Assembly: GCF_003986955.1 (NCBI RefSeq)
Contig: NZ_PIPN01000003.1
Location: 62,001 to 126,000 of the forward strand
Source: Aliidiomarina sedimenti
GTDB lineage: Bacteria > Pseudomonadota > Gammaproteobacteria > Enterobacterales > Alteromonadaceae
Direction of reading: 5' to 3'
DNA length: 64,000 bases
In this document: positions 27,999 to 37,911 of the stretch, piece after piece
How the letters are laid out: every line of letters starts with the position of its first letter
Position numbering within the stretch: position 1 is the first letter of the stretch
Notes under the pieces: generated by a model
Told to the model about the DNA's origin: nothing
Database searches by the model: none
What the model saw: the letters and a program-made list of their open reading frames with translations, nothing else
Position numbers and translations under genes: made by a program

Positions 27999-29171
<1,173 letters not shown>

Positions 29172-29184
29172 CTGGTGAACGGAC

Positions 29185-29688
29185 ATGCACATTAGCCTGG
29201 TTGCTGCGATGGCAGCGAATCGAGTGATTGGCAAAGGCGGTGACATGCCATGGCATTTACCGAAAGAGCTGAAGTACTTTAAAGAAATAACCTTGGGCAA
29301 GCCAGTGGTAATGGGACGGCGCACCTATGAGTCGATAGGAAGGCCGCTACCGGGGCGACATAACATTGTTATCAGCGGCAGTAACCCTTCGCTGCCTGAT
29401 GAGGTCAGTGTGGTTAGCAGTGTCGACGAGGCACTCCAGGCTGCCGGCGCTGTGGATGAAATTATGGTCATTGGTGGTGGTGAAATCTACCGTCAGTTTC
29501 TGCCTGTCGCAACCCGCCTGTATTTGACCGAAATTGATCTTGTGGTCGACGGCGATACATGGTTTCCTGAATTCAACTCGGATGAATGGTCTAGTACTAT
29601 TCTCAGAGATATCGATGCAGAAGACGAAAACACTCCAGCTTTTCGAGCGAAATTACTGGAGAAAAATGATAACGTGTCGATAAAATAA
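29185..29688 (+). CDS. folA: Dihydrofolate reductase
   Basis: A 167-residue chromosomal DHFR (E. coli 159), which reduces dihydrofolate to tetrahydrofolate with NADPH. N-terminal AANRVIGKGGDMPWHLP contains the Met20 loop and the catalytic acid is the Asp in GGDMPWHLP; VVMGRRTYESIGRPLPGR and VIGGGEIY bind NADPH. It starts 13 bases after obgE, unlike E. coli where folA stands alone. It regenerates the folate oxidised by ThyA, encoded about 27 kb away in this window. Confidence 0.96.
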   Translation: MHISLVAAMAANRVIGKGGDMPWHLPKELKYFKEITLGKPVVMGRRTYESIGRPLPGRHNIVISGSNPSLPDEVSVVSSVDEALQAAGAVDEIMVIGGGEIYRQFLPVATRLYLTEIDLVVDGDTWFPEFNSDEWSSTILRDIDAEDENTPAFRAKLLEKNDNVSIK

Positions 29689-29798
29689 GCGTGATTTTAT
29701 AAATTTGTCATACTGAAAAAGTATGATGTAGGTATGCTTTAATATATATTTTTATATATGACAGTGAAGTCAAAGTAACACATAGTTTGGGGGCAAAA

Positions 29799-30179
29799 AT
29801 GTTGAAGTTCGTTGCTAGTACATTGACCGTTGCGGCGGTCGCTTTCGGGGCTAACTTAGTCGTAGTTAAGCCGGCGCAAGCGCAGGATCTGGCATTAAAC
29901 ATGTGCACATATGTACAGGGTGATGACCGAATGCGTATGCGTCAACGTATGCGGGAAGACCGTTTACGTTTACGTTCTGTTTATGACGGCATTCTGTGTA
30001 ACAACATGAGTCTTATTCAGTTTGCAATGGCAAGCGGTTCTGCTGACATTGGTACCTTCATGGTCAGCCAGTTGCCAGCGTCACAGCTGGCCAGTAACGG
30101 CGATTTAGAGTGGGCCGAAGCAAATGGACATGGTGATTCAGAAGTGGCGCAAGCTATCCGTGAACGCACCGAAGACTAA
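29799..30179 (+). CDS. Secreted DUF3718 protein
   Basis: A 126-residue precursor. I start at the ATG at 29799, which has GGGGG 6-9 bases ahead, rather than the in-frame TTG at 29787. A signal peptide ends at AQAQ (about residue 29), so the mature protein is periplasmic. It has two cysteines (in NMCTYVQG and ILCNNMS) that could form a disulfide, and an Arg/Met-rich stretch DRMRMRQRMREDRLRLRS between them. This arrangement matches the DUF3718 family as I know it from Alteromonadales; its function is unknown. It is monocistronic, with an AT-rich upstream region and a terminator. Confidence 0.75.
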   Translation: MLKFVASTLTVAAVAFGANLVVVKPAQAQDLALNMCTYVQGDDRMRMRQRMREDRLRLRSVYDGILCNNMSLIQFAMASGSADIGTFMVSQLPASQLASNGDLEWAEANGHGDSEVAQAIRERTED

Positions 30180-30192
30180 GATACGTTTTAGT

Positions 30193-30220
30193 AAAAACCG
30201 CGCTTAAGCGCGGTTTTTTT
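30193..30220. terminator. Bidirectional Rho-independent terminator
   Basis: A palindromic stem (AAAAACCGCGC at 30193-30203 with GCGCGGTTTTT at 30208-30218), followed by Ts on the plus strand and by five Ts on the minus strand. It ends the DUF3718 gene and probably the convergent FAD-oxidoreductase operon. Confidence 0.88.
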
Positions 30221-30247
30221 ATGTCTGCTGGTTGCTCTTTATCTCAG

Positions 30248-31603
30248 TTACCAGGCGTCGCGTACTCGAGCGTACCGGTAATACAGGCGCTGTCCCAAAC
30301 GCCGCATGCGGGGCATCGGGAAGGAGCGGGGTGGTAACTGGTAGAAAGGCAGCGCGGCCAGCCGGTCGCCCAATGCCCGTTGAGCCAGGCGTTTGCCAGC
30401 CAGGCTGGAAAACGAAATACCTGCACCACAATACCCAAAGCTGGCGAATAAGTTGGTATCCAGTTCGCAGACTCTGGGCATGCTATCGGCGGAGACGCTA
30501 ATCCACCCGCACCAGCTGTAATCCACTGCAATGCCTTTGAGCACCGGCATACTGGTATACATTGCCTGCAGCAACGCGTGCTGATATCGCGGATGGTTCG
30601 CGTCACGGCCCTGAACTGCGCCGCGGCCGCCGAAAAGAAGACGTCCATCCGGTAACAGGCGATAATAATACTTGAGTAAGCGGGTATCCATCATCAGCTC
30701 ACGGTCGGTCAGGCCGATACATTCGCGTTGCCAGTCGCTTAATGGGGCAGTCACAATAATACTGGAAAGGGCGGGTAGCTGGCAGTGGCTGAGCGCGGGT
30801 AGTAACGAGCGCTGCAAATACCCATTACTGCACATCAGTACCTTGTCAGCCTGTATCTCCCCCTCGGCGGTTTGCAGCAGGTAACCGTCGCGTTTAGCTG
30901 ATAAAGCGGTCACCGGGCAGCTGGTTTTAATCTGGCTACCGGCTTGTAATGCTATAGTGGCATACCCTTGTGCCAGCGCCCGTGGGTGAACTCGTGCAGC
31001 GGGCTGTTGCTGCAGTGCGCCATGAGCGTGACGCAGGCCGCCATAGCGCTGTTGCATATGAGCGCTATCCAGGTAGCGTCGCGGCCAGGCGGCAGCGTTG
31101 TCAGCAAGCGCTCGCAAGGCAGCAGCATGGGCGGGAGTATGGGCAACCCGCACATAGCTCGCCGACTGCCAGTCACACTCGATTTGGTGCGCTTTCACCA
31201 GGGACTCGACATGCCTCACACCCTGGTTAAATTCATGCAGAACATTGTCGGCGCACTCAGCCCCATAGTGACGACGGTAGTCGTGCAGGCTCAGGCGTCC
31301 GCTGGATGGCAGGACGAAACCAGCATTACGGCTACTGCAACCAGCAGCGACGTCCCCAGCTTCGAGTACGACCACCTGATGACCGCGCTGGCTTAGTTCT
31401 ATCGCAGCGTTTAAGCCGGTATAGCCAGCGCCGACAACAACGAACTCGGCATGCTGCGGCAATCTGCTGCAGGGAATCCCGGTGCTACCAGGGGCACCTG
31501 TCAGCGGACCGTTATGCTGCCAGTAACTGCTGATATCGCGGTCATGGTTGCGTGGTGTAGTCGGGCTGCAAAGTGGGTCATAGACTGCATAGGGGCTGGC
31601 CAT
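30248..31603 (-). CDS. FAD-dependent amine/amino-acid oxidoreductase (DAO family, PuuB-like)
   Basis: A 451-residue flavoprotein. The dinucleotide-binding motif is VVVGAGYTGLNAAIELSQRG (about 54-73) and SSRNAGFVLPS contacts FAD; the C-terminal GYCGAGISFSSLAGKRLA is the second FAD site. The N-terminal pattern (Asp-x-x-x-x-Pro … SYW) resembles gamma-glutamylputrescine oxidoreductase PuuB and its relatives, which oxidise primary amines to aldehydes with release of ammonia and H2O2. No other putrescine genes lie here, so the substrate is open. It follows the GNAT gene by 7 bases and ends the adenosine kinase-ahcY operon. Confidence 0.8.
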   Translation of the reverse strand: MASPYAVYDPLCSPTTPRNHDRDISSYWQHNGPLTGAPGSTGIPCSRLPQHAEFVVVGAGYTGLNAAIELSQRGHQVVVLEAGDVAAGCSSRNAGFVLPSSGRLSLHDYRRHYGAECADNVLHEFNQGVRHVESLVKAHQIECDWQSASYVRVAHTPAHAAALRALADNAAAWPRRYLDSAHMQQRYGGLRHAHGALQQQPAARVHPRALAQGYATIALQAGSQIKTSCPVTALSAKRDGYLLQTAEGEIQADKVLMCSNGYLQRSLLPALSHCQLPALSSIIVTAPLSDWQRECIGLTDRELMMDTRLLKYYYRLLPDGRLLFGGRGAVQGRDANHPRYQHALLQAMYTSMPVLKGIAVDYSWCGWISVSADSMPRVCELDTNLFASFGYCGAGISFSSLAGKRLAQRALGDRLAALPFYQLPPRSFPMPRMRRLGQRLYYRYARVRDAW

Positions 31604-31610
31604 AAGTGGG

Positions 31611-32201
31611 TCAGGCGAGATTTATCTTGCTGAATGGGAGGACCATTTCGGCCGCGATACAACGACAGATCCCATCGCAAACCGGGCAATAGTAACCGTC
31701 TTCAATTGAGGCCAGATACCAGCGGTCCGGGTAGTCGTCAATAAGTTCGCCGCCGCACCGGGAGAAGTACTCAAAGGCACTGTTGTTCGGGCTTTGGCGC
31801 CAGATATGCGCAAGACCCGCTTTGCAGCCTAATGCAGACGCTTCAATGATGGAATGCTGGAGCAGACTTTTGCCAATGCCTAAGCCCTGGAAGTCCTGGT
31901 CGATAGCCGCACACTTGAAGTAACACATCCGGGTCGGCTCGACCGGCCATTCGCTGGGTGAACAATAGTCGTCAATCGGCCAGTTGCCAGGAGCAAAAGT
32001 GAGCCGCAGACCGACCAGTTTATCATCGGCAAAGGCCAGCCAGTGCAGATTGCGACCGTCTTTCTGACCGCGCGCAAAATACTCCGCGACGTTTGTTTCG
32101 GTAAGGTAGTTGTCACCATGCACTTTGTTTCCCAATACAATAACGGCGGCAAAATCTGCCGCCGTCATGGGTCGAAAGTGCAGACAAGGTTGACTTGTCA
32201 T
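31611..32201 (-). CDS. GNAT N-acetyltransferase with C-terminal cysteine cluster
   Basis: A 196-residue protein. The GNAT fold covers about residues 8-165, with the acetyl-CoA pyrophosphate loop QGLGIGKSLL. After the fold comes a compact cysteine cluster, YYCPVCDGICRC (about 172-183), with a CxxCxxxCxC pattern that could bind zinc or an Fe-S cluster; I do not know this combination. The start has CGGAG about 6 bases ahead. It lies 23 bases after ahcY and 7 bases before the FAD oxidoreductase, suggesting that both act in one pathway, perhaps on an amine. Confidence 0.75.
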   Translation of the reverse strand: MTSQPCLHFRPMTAADFAAVIVLGNKVHGDNYLTETNVAEYFARGQKDGRNLHWLAFADDKLVGLRLTFAPGNWPIDDYCSPSEWPVEPTRMCYFKCAAIDQDFQGLGIGKSLLQHSIIEASALGCKAGLAHIWRQSPNNSAFEYFSRCGGELIDDYPDRWYLASIEDGYYCPVCDGICRCIAAEMVLPFSKINLA

Positions 32202-32224
32202 ACAGTCTCCGTAGTTAGCTATGC

Positions 32225-33598
32225 TTAGTAACGGTACGCATCCGTTTTAAATGGACCATCTACACTGACATGAATGTAGCTTGCCTGCTCTTTGGTCAAA
32301 CGGGTCATGGTACCGCCGAACCCTTCTACCATATAGCGCGCTACTTCTTCGTCAAGCTGTTTAGGCAGGACTTTGACTGACAGCGCGTTCTGCTTGTCTG
32401 CATCGCTCATGTCGGCAAATTTTTGCTCGAACAGATCCATTTGTGCCAGTACCTGGTTAGCAAAGGAACCGTCCATAATACGGCTAGGGTGTCCGGTTGC
32501 ATTCCCCAGGTTAACCAGGCGACCTTCCGCTAACAGGATCAGGTAGTCGTCATCAGACTCTGAGCGGAAGACCTGATGAACCTGTGGCTTCACTTCATCC
32601 CAACGCCAGCTTTTGCGCATGTACGCAGTGTCAATTTCATTGTCGAAGTGACCAATGTTACAAACCACAGCACCTTTTTTAAGGCCAGCCAGCATGTAAC
32701 GGTCACAGACATTGAAGTTACCCGTGGTGGTAACCAGCAAGTCGGTATTTAGCAGCAGGTCGCTATTCAGGTTGCTGCCATCGCCGTGATTTTCACCGTT
32801 AATATATGGTGAGACCACTTCATATCCGTCCATGCAGGCCTGCATAGCGCAAATCGGGTCGATCTCTGCGACTTTTACAATCATGCCTTCCTGACGCAGG
32901 CTGGCAGCAGAGCCTTTACCCACGTCGCCATAACCAATGACCAGTGCCTTTTTACCGGACAACAGGTGATCAGTGGCACGCTTGATAGCGTCGTTAAGCG
33001 AGTGACGGCAACCGTATTTGTTGTCATTTTTCGATTTAGTGACTGAGTCATTAACGTTAATCGCTGGTACTTTCAAGGTGCCTTTTTCAAGCATCTCCAG
33101 TAAACGGTGAACCCCTGTGGTGGTCTCTTCGGTAATACCATGAACCTTGTCCAGCATTTGTGGGTACTGGTCGTGGATAAGCAGGGTCAGATCGCCGCCG
33201 TCATCCAGGATCATGTTGGCATCCCACAATTCACCGTCTTTCTTACAGGTTTGTTCTAAACACCAGACGTATTCGTCTTCGGTTTCGCCTTTCCAGGCAA
33301 ATACCGGAACGCCAGCGGCGGCCATCGCTGCAGCAGCGTGATCCTGGGTAGAGAAAATATTGCACGATGACCAGCGTACTTCAGCGCCAAGCTCGAGTAA
33401 GGTTTCGATCAAGACTGCGGTTTGAATCGTCATGTGAATACAACCGATAATACGGGCACCGGCTAATGGCTTGCTGGCGGCATATTTACGGCGAATCGCC
33501 ATCAGCGCCGGCATTTCTGATTCGGCAATGGCGATTTCTTTACGGCCGTAATCGGCCAAAGAAATATCTGCTACTTTGTAATCGGTCTGTTCAGTCAT
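32225..33598 (-). CDS. ahcY: Adenosylhomocysteinase (S-adenosyl-L-homocysteine hydrolase)
   Basis: A 457-residue NAD-dependent enzyme that splits S-adenosylhomocysteine, the product of all SAM methylations, into homocysteine and adenosine. The N-terminal substrate domain has [16 protein letters not shown] and [15 protein letters not shown]; the NAD domain has [14 protein letters not shown], and the C-terminal end KTDAYRY reaches the partner subunit's NAD. It lies 14 bases downstream of a probable adenosine kinase, which would remove its product and pull the reversible reaction forward. This bacterium thus uses the AhcY route of SAH recycling here rather than, or as well as, Pfs/LuxS. Confidence 0.97.
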   Translation of the reverse strand: MTEQTDYKVADISLADYGRKEIAIAESEMPALMAIRRKYAASKPLAGARIIGCIHMTIQTAVLIETLLELGAEVRWSSCNIFSTQDHAAAAMAAAGVPVFAWKGETEDEYVWCLEQTCKKDGELWDANMILDDGGDLTLLIHDQYPQMLDKVHGITEETTTGVHRLLEMLEKGTLKVPAINVNDSVTKSKNDNKYGCRHSLNDAIKRATDHLLSGKKALVIGYGDVGKGSAASLRQEGMIVKVAEIDPICAMQACMDGYEVVSPYINGENHGDGSNLNSDLLLNTDLLVTTTGNFNVCDRYMLAGLKKGAVVCNIGHFDNEIDTAYMRKSWRWDEVKPQVHQVFRSESDDDYLILLAEGRLVNLGNATGHPSRIMDGSFANQVLAQMDLFEQKFADMSDADKQNALSVKVLPKQLDEEVARYMVEGFGGTMTRLTKEQASYIHVSVDGPFKTDAYRY

Positions 33599-33612
33599 TA
33601 GTACCTTCCTGC

Positions 33613-34638
33613 TTATGCATTTACGGCTGCAGCGTCAGGCTGCAAACCTAATTCGTCTAAAATAGCCTGCTGAGTGCCGGGCTCCAGGCGCGGTCCGTAA
33701 TTGCTGACTACCTCAGCGGCAGAGCGGCTCGCCAGCGTACCGGCTTGTGCTGCACCCAGCCCTTGGGTAATTGCGTACAAATACGCACCTGCAAACATGT
33801 CACCGGCGCCGTTGGTGTCGATGGCTTTTACTTTAAAGCCCGGTACTTGTACGCGTTTATCGGCTTCTCCGATCACAGCGCCGGCAGGCCCACGGGTAAT
33901 TACTACCTGTTTGGCAAAGCGCAATAAATGCTGCATCGCACTGTCGAAATCGGTGGTGTCTGTGTATTCAAGCGCTTCGTCTTCATTGCAGAATAGCAGG
34001 TCGACGCCGGGTTGAAGAAACTCCTGCAACCCTTCTTTGAAGTACTTCACCATGGACGAGTCGGAGAACGTCAGGGCGATTTTAGTGCCATGGCTCTCTG
34101 CCATCTGGCGCGCTTCCTGAACCGCATGGCGGGCGATTTCTGAGGTCGCCAGGTAGCCTTCGATGTAGAGGTACTCAGATTCACTGATTTTATCCAGTTC
34201 GAGTTCCTCGACCGAGAAATCAATGGTAATACCAAGGTGGGTGCACATAGTGCGCTCAGCATCCGGCGTCACCATCACTACGCATTTACCGGTTAAGCCG
34301 TCGTTGTCCTGTGCTTTAAGGTGCGTATTGACCCCCGCACTCTCAAGATCGTGACGATAAAATGCCCCGGCTTCGTCGTTAGCTACCTTGCAGCAGTAGA
34401 ATGCATTGCCGCCGAACTGACTGAGTGCAACCAGACTATTGGCTGCTGAGCCGCCACCGGCACGCTTTTCCAACTCAAATTTTTTGTTTAACTGAGTCAG
34501 TAAGTCATCCTGTTGCGATTCGTCGAGCAACGTCATAATGCTTTTTTCCAGGCTTTGCTCAGCAAGGAAGTCGTCTGTGACCTTGTATTCCTGATCGACC
34601 AGGGCGTTACCAAGACCAATGACATGGTATTTCTTCAT
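33613..34638 (-). CDS. PfkB-family kinase, probable adenosine kinase
   Basis: A 341-residue ribokinase-family sugar kinase. [19 protein letters not shown] is the PfkB N-terminal signature that binds the ribose, and [17 protein letters not shown] holds the anion-hole DTxGAGD motif with the catalytic Asp. The length and the DQEYKV start resemble alphaproteobacterial and gammaproteobacterial adenosine kinases. Its position directly ahead of ahcY strongly suggests it phosphorylates the adenosine released by that enzyme to AMP. Other nucleosides or sugars remain possible. A -10-like TATAAT for this operon lies at 34671-34676 (minus strand). Confidence 0.85.
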   Translation of the reverse strand: MKKYHVIGLGNALVDQEYKVTDDFLAEQSLEKSIMTLLDESQQDDLLTQLNKKFELEKRAGGGSAANSLVALSQFGGNAFYCCKVANDEAGAFYRHDLESAGVNTHLKAQDNDGLTGKCVVMVTPDAERTMCTHLGITIDFSVEELELDKISESEYLYIEGYLATSEIARHAVQEARQMAESHGTKIALTFSDSSMVKYFKEGLQEFLQPGVDLLFCNEDEALEYTDTTDFDSAMQHLLRFAKQVVITRGPAGAVIGEADKRVQVPGFKVKAIDTNGAGDMFAGAYLYAITQGLGAAQAGTLASRSAAEVVSNYGPRLEPGTQQAILDELGLQPDAAAVNA

Positions 34639-34670
34639 GGGTAATAAATCCGAACGACATTAAGGCAGGC

Positions 34671-34710
34671 ATTATATATGAACATGGCGTCGGGATCGAT
34701 GCCATGTTCA
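34671..34710 (-). promoter_or_regulatory. Hairpin over the adenosine kinase promoter region
   Basis: TGAACATGGC (34679-34688) and GCCATGTTCA (34701-34710) form a perfect 10-bp inverted repeat with a 12-base loop. On the minus strand it begins 6 bases after the stop of the CobD-like gene and ends just before a TATAAT at 34676-34671, the likely -10 of the adenosine kinase operon. It could be a weak terminator or an operator. Confidence 0.45.
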
Positions 34711-34716
34711 GTTAGA

Positions 34717-35673
34717 TCAGGTGGCAAGCAGTCCAATCAGAAATAACGGGCTTACCAGCATCCAGGCCACCCACTGGCAACGGGTCAGAATACCAGGCAG
34801 GCGTTTTGAATGGTGCGGCTCTGGCTCGGGTCCAGGGGTAAACCTGGGCCGGTGCTGCCGCTGATCATCGAGTTTGATGGCGCCGCCCATGGTGCATTTT
34901 AAGCGCACCGCCAGTGCGCGCCAAAGTCGGCCATCCTGTTTGTGCATGTGACTTTGCGGGGCAAAGCGCCATGGCAAGATGTTGCCGCCAAGCAGACTGC
35001 GAACCGCCAGTAAGAGCCATAGCAAGACACTGGCAGGCCAGGCAAAGCCCCGCATTAGCCAGTTAACAGCAAAGCCAAAATCACGCCAGCGCTTTTGCAT
35101 CACGGGCCAGGCCTGGCTAAGTTCGAAGAGCATGCGGTACGCCAGTGCCGCCAGCGGACCGCCGATGATAAACCAGCATAACGTTGCCAGCCAGCCAAGC
35201 ATGAGCTGGCGGCTGAGGTACTCCATTGCCGCTTTTCGCAGACCGAGTTCGGACAACGGCGTGAGGTCACGCGCAAGATAGCGGGCCAGGCGCTCTCGGG
35301 CTAACTGCTTTTGACCTTTAGCCAGTGCCTGCTGCACTTGCCGGTAATCGCTGAAGGCACGGCCACTATGTAAGCAGAGCAGCAATACGAGAGCTTCAAA
35401 CAGCCAGTCCAGTTCGGCAACCCAGTAGATAACGGCGGCTATCGCCAGCCAGGGCAGAGTCAGTGACAGGGTAGCCATCAGCCCGGAAATGCGTTGTTGT
35501 GAGCGACTATTGTCCGGTCGGTGCACCTTGCGAGCCATGCCGGCAGCTAGCTGATGAAGGAGAAAGAATGGGTGTGCGGAGCGTGGGAGCGGCAAAAACC
35601 GCTCCAGCCCCACTACAAATGTGAGTAACAGCCAGTAATAAAACTCAGGCTGCCATTGGGGCAGAGTGGCCAT
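34717..35673 (-). CDS. CobD/CbiB-like integral membrane protein
   Basis: A 318-residue protein with about five membrane helices. The LLLTFVVGLERFLPLPRSAHP start and the RPRFTPGPEPEPHHSKRL segment near the C terminus resemble the CobD/CbiB family, whose classical members attach aminopropanol to adenosylcobyric acid. No other cobalamin gene is nearby, and related proteins in Alteromonadales are often stand-alone, so a B12 function is doubtful. I start at the ATG at 35673, overlapping the DUF2726 gene by 29 bases; a longer frame to 35799 would lie wholly inside that gene. The Shine-Dalgarno is weak. Confidence 0.6.
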   Translation of the reverse strand: MATLPQWQPEFYYWLLLTFVVGLERFLPLPRSAHPFFLLHQLAAGMARKVHRPDNSRSQQRISGLMATLSLTLPWLAIAAVIYWVAELDWLFEALVLLLCLHSGRAFSDYRQVQQALAKGQKQLARERLARYLARDLTPLSELGLRKAAMEYLSRQLMLGWLATLCWFIIGGPLAALAYRMLFELSQAWPVMQKRWRDFGFAVNWLMRGFAWPASVLLWLLLAVRSLLGGNILPWRFAPQSHMHKQDGRLWRALAVRLKCTMGGAIKLDDQRQHRPRFTPGPEPEPHHSKRLPGILTRCQWVAWMLVSPLFLIGLLAT

Positions 35674-36208
35674 CGGCACCACGCATTTTCGGACGTGCAG
35701 CGCGCACAAAGTCAGACTGGTTGAGTTTGGACAGAATAAAGCGACCCAGCTCGTCAGCACGATAGCCTGATTTAGCCTTAAAGCGAAGGAAAGGTACACC
35801 GGCGGCCGTCAGGGAGTTCTTCAGGAACCAGTTACGTTTAGCCTGGTGTTGATTGCTTTCTGCCGCTTCGAGCTCGATTACCGCCACTACACGCATACCG
35901 TTGAGACGGTCACAGAGCACATAATCCAGCATCCGGTTCGCCACCTTGCCGTGTGCTTCACGTTTAGCCGCGCGTGACAGCCCTTTGTCCCGTACGCTCA
36001 CCACGTCGCCCAGGCGAACTTTGGTGAAGACACGGTACTGGTCGCCCAGCCCACGCTCAAGCAGACTCAGGAACTGCTCTTCTGTTGCAGAGAAGAATGT
36101 CTCCTGACGCTTCTGATAAGGGTAAGGCGAGTAACGCTCCGTCAGACGCGAAGCCAAGACCGCCACCAATACTAAAACCGCGATAAAACCAATTAGCACA
36201 AATTCCAT
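35645..36208 (-). CDS. Membrane-anchored DUF2726 protein
   Basis: A 187-residue protein with one N-terminal membrane helix (about 3-22) and a cytoplasmic domain. The pattern with FLSLLERGLGDQYRVFTKVR, then RMLDYVLCDR, VIELEAAESN and AAGVPFLRFKA matches DUF2726, a family I know to resemble restriction-endonuclease-like folds (D…E-x-E). Function is unknown; topoisomerase or nuclease-like roles have been proposed for relatives. Its 3' end overlaps the start of the CobD-like gene, so they are co-transcribed. Confidence 0.75.
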   Translation of the reverse strand: MEFVLIGFIAVLVLVAVLASRLTERYSPYPYQKRQETFFSATEEQFLSLLERGLGDQYRVFTKVRLGDVVSVRDKGLSRAAKREAHGKVANRMLDYVLCDRLNGMRVVAVIELEAAESNQHQAKRNWFLKNSLTAAGVPFLRFKAKSGYRADELGRFILSKLNQSDFVRAARPKMRGADGHSAPMAA

Positions 36209-36370
36209 TGAACACCTCGTTCAAAAACCATTAACTGTTCTGTAAGGTTTTAATGCAAACAAGGTGCCAGGTTTCATTAGCAGTGGGGAATATAATTGAA
36301 ACTGGGGGCGGCGGACCCTGGCGCTTGTATAAGGCAGTCCGATGCCTTATACCAGCCGCAGCCAGGGCGG
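36209..36370. repeat. Intergenic region with a compound inverted repeat
   Basis: No gene. An inner 10-bp perfect repeat, GTATAAGGCA (36327-36336) with TGCCTTATAC (36343-36352), is enclosed by an outer 7-bp pair, CCCTGGC (36316-36322) with GCCAGGG (36361-36367). On the minus strand this starts 3 bases after the folE2 stop. No T-run follows, so ordinary intrinsic termination is doubtful. The promoter of the DUF2726 gene must also lie in this gap. Confidence 0.5.
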
Positions 36371-37297
36371 CTAACGCGGGGAGTAGCCGTTGGGGATGCC
36401 TTTGGTGGTGATACTTACCGCGTCGTGGGCGTGCAACGATTCATAATGGTTGATGCGGATCCAGAAGTCGCGAATGTGGGCATTCTGATTCAGGGTGTGT
36501 TTGACGCGGCGAGCGGCGTCTTCACAGAACATCAGGTTTTGTCCGTTAAGACGGGCAAATTCCTGTTCATCTTCACGTTTGACCGCCGCCTGAACCGGTG
36601 TTTTCAGCGTGTTCTCGATGGCATCAATTAACTCTTCGATCGGCAAGTCGTTATGCTCAGCCTGCAACTTCACTTTAATATCGGCAATAGAACGCTGACT
36701 GTGGGGCGTCGCTGGCACACCCTCGGTGGTGCCGAGCCAGGCCAGCACTGATTCTTTGTCCATGCTGTCATCATCAAAACGTTGGTTAAACGCATCCTGA
36801 ATTAGCTGGCGGGCTAATGCTGCTGAGCACGGGCAGGTAGACGAGTAGGGCACGGCAACGCCAAGCTCTATATCCAGGCCCTGGTCACTTAATATGGCCT
36901 GCAAGGTAACCGGGTAGGCTTTCCAACCCTGTTTTTTGCTAATCAGCGACTTGCGGCGTAAATGGTAGTCGAAATGGAAACGCACCATGGCCTGCGAACT
37001 GAGATCCGCATGGCTGCTGATAAACGTTTTCAGCAGGGTGTGCAGCTGCGCAGGCTGAAGACTGCCGCTTGCGGACAACTCGTCGACTGCCAGGTAAAGG
37101 CGTGACATATGGATACCTTTGGCTTGAGAGTCGTCGAGACTGACAAACGCATCTACCTTAGCGCTGACCTGACGGTCTGGCTGACCAGGGACGGTAACCA
37201 GCAGTGGCATTTCGATATTGCTCATGCCAACCCAGTCCAGCGTCCCCATCGTTTGGGCACTGTCTTGATTAGCTATATCTGGCATTGAGGTCGGCAT
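36371..37297 (-). CDS. folE2: GTP cyclohydrolase I, type IB (FolE2)
   Basis: A 308-residue enzyme that opens GTP to 7,8-dihydroneopterin triphosphate, the first step of folate and queuosine synthesis, with metal tolerance broader than zinc-dependent FolE. The active-site cysteine lies in [18 protein letters not shown] start at the ATG at 37297 (CGGAG ahead); an upstream in-frame codon at 37342 would add residues absent from the family, and a second ATG 12 bases inside is possible. In many bacteria folE2 is induced by zinc starvation through Zur. Upstream, GATATTATATC is a short palindrome, but it is not a convincing Zur box. It is a single gene. Confidence 0.93.
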   Translation of the reverse strand: MPTSMPDIANQDSAQTMGTLDWVGMSNIEMPLLVTVPGQPDRQVSAKVDAFVSLDDSQAKGIHMSRLYLAVDELSASGSLQPAQLHTLLKTFISSHADLSSQAMVRFHFDYHLRRKSLISKKQGWKAYPVTLQAILSDQGLDIELGVAVPYSSTCPCSAALARQLIQDAFNQRFDDDSMDKESVLAWLGTTEGVPATPHSQRSIADIKVKLQAEHNDLPIEELIDAIENTLKTPVQAAVKREDEQEFARLNGQNLMFCEDAARRVKHTLNQNAHIRDFWIRINHYESLHAHDAVSITTKGIPNGYSPR

Positions 37298-37487
37298 GCA
37301 ATTACTACTCCGCGTGTTGGCTGTCAAAATGGTTGGTGTCAAAATACAAATTGACGGGATATTATATCTGACTTGTGCTGTTTATTTAACTACCGTTGCT
37401 TATTAAGCAACCAGCGACCGGCCAATTTGTAAATTCTTATACGCGAGCATACGTATTTTGGATTGAAAGCCCAAGACGGAAAAACAA

Positions 37488-37847
37488 ATGACCTTTATTA
37501 ATAAATTCGAATCATTAGATGAAGAACTGCTCTCACAATACCATGAGCTGCTGGGCGAAGAGGGTTTAACCCAGAGCCTGGATACCTTTGCCCGTTTAAT
37601 GCCAGAGTATATAGTTGAGCTTGAGCGCTTCGCACTGGCTGAAGAAGAGGATGACTTTCGACGTCAGGCACATAAAGTAAAAGGCGGCTGTCGTTCGCTA
37701 GGCTTCGCCCGCTTAGGTGCACTGATGCAGTATCTGGAAAAAGACCACTGGCAGTGGCCGGAAGTCCCTGCTCTTATTGCTGATGCCCGGCAATGGTTAG
37801 CCGAAGACCAGGAGACCGCCCGGCAGTGGCTGAAAGCAAAAAGCTGA
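37488..37847 (+). CDS. hptA: Free-standing ArcB-like phosphotransfer protein (HptA)
   Basis: A 119-residue four-helix Hpt protein. The phospho-accepting histidine is H62 in AHKVKGGCRSLGF. The region after it, through KDHWQWPEVPALIADARQWL to QWLKAKS, resembles the end of E. coli ArcB (its Hpt domain ends in AWVAKA). This fits the separate HptA of the Shewanella Arc system, where the sensor lacks an Hpt domain and HptA passes phosphate to ArcA. Here the gene faces arcA directly, 64 bases away across a shared terminator. Its likely job is to phosphorylate ArcA; its upstream donor is not proven. Confidence 0.75.
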   Translation: MTFINKFESLDEELLSQYHELLGEEGLTQSLDTFARLMPEYIVELERFALAEEEDDFRRQAHKVKGGCRSLGFARLGALMQYLEKDHWQWPEVPALIADARQWLAEDQETARQWLKAKS

Positions 37848-37867
37848 GCAGGGTAGCTCAGCTTTTT
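37838..37867. terminator. Bidirectional terminator between hptA and arcA
   Basis: A 12-bp stem, AAAAAGCTGAGC (37838-37849) with GCTCAGCTTTTT (37856-37867) and a 6-base loop. The hptA stop codon (37845-37847) is inside the left arm. A and T runs on both sides let it work in both directions. Confidence 0.85.
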
Positions 37868-37911
37868 CGTTATATTCTGGTCAGTCGTCGTTGTCAGTTA
37901 TTGCCTGAGTG

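Noticed and set aside
34639-34716. S-adenosylhomocysteine riboswitch before the adenosine kinase-ahcY operon
   Set aside because: The gap is only 78 bases, and I see only one simple hairpin, not the multi-helix SAH aptamer.
37298-37487. Zur box upstream of folE2
   Set aside because: The short GATATTATATC palindrome has the right AT-rich look, but it lacks the longer GTTATAATATAAC-type dyad, so I do not call it.
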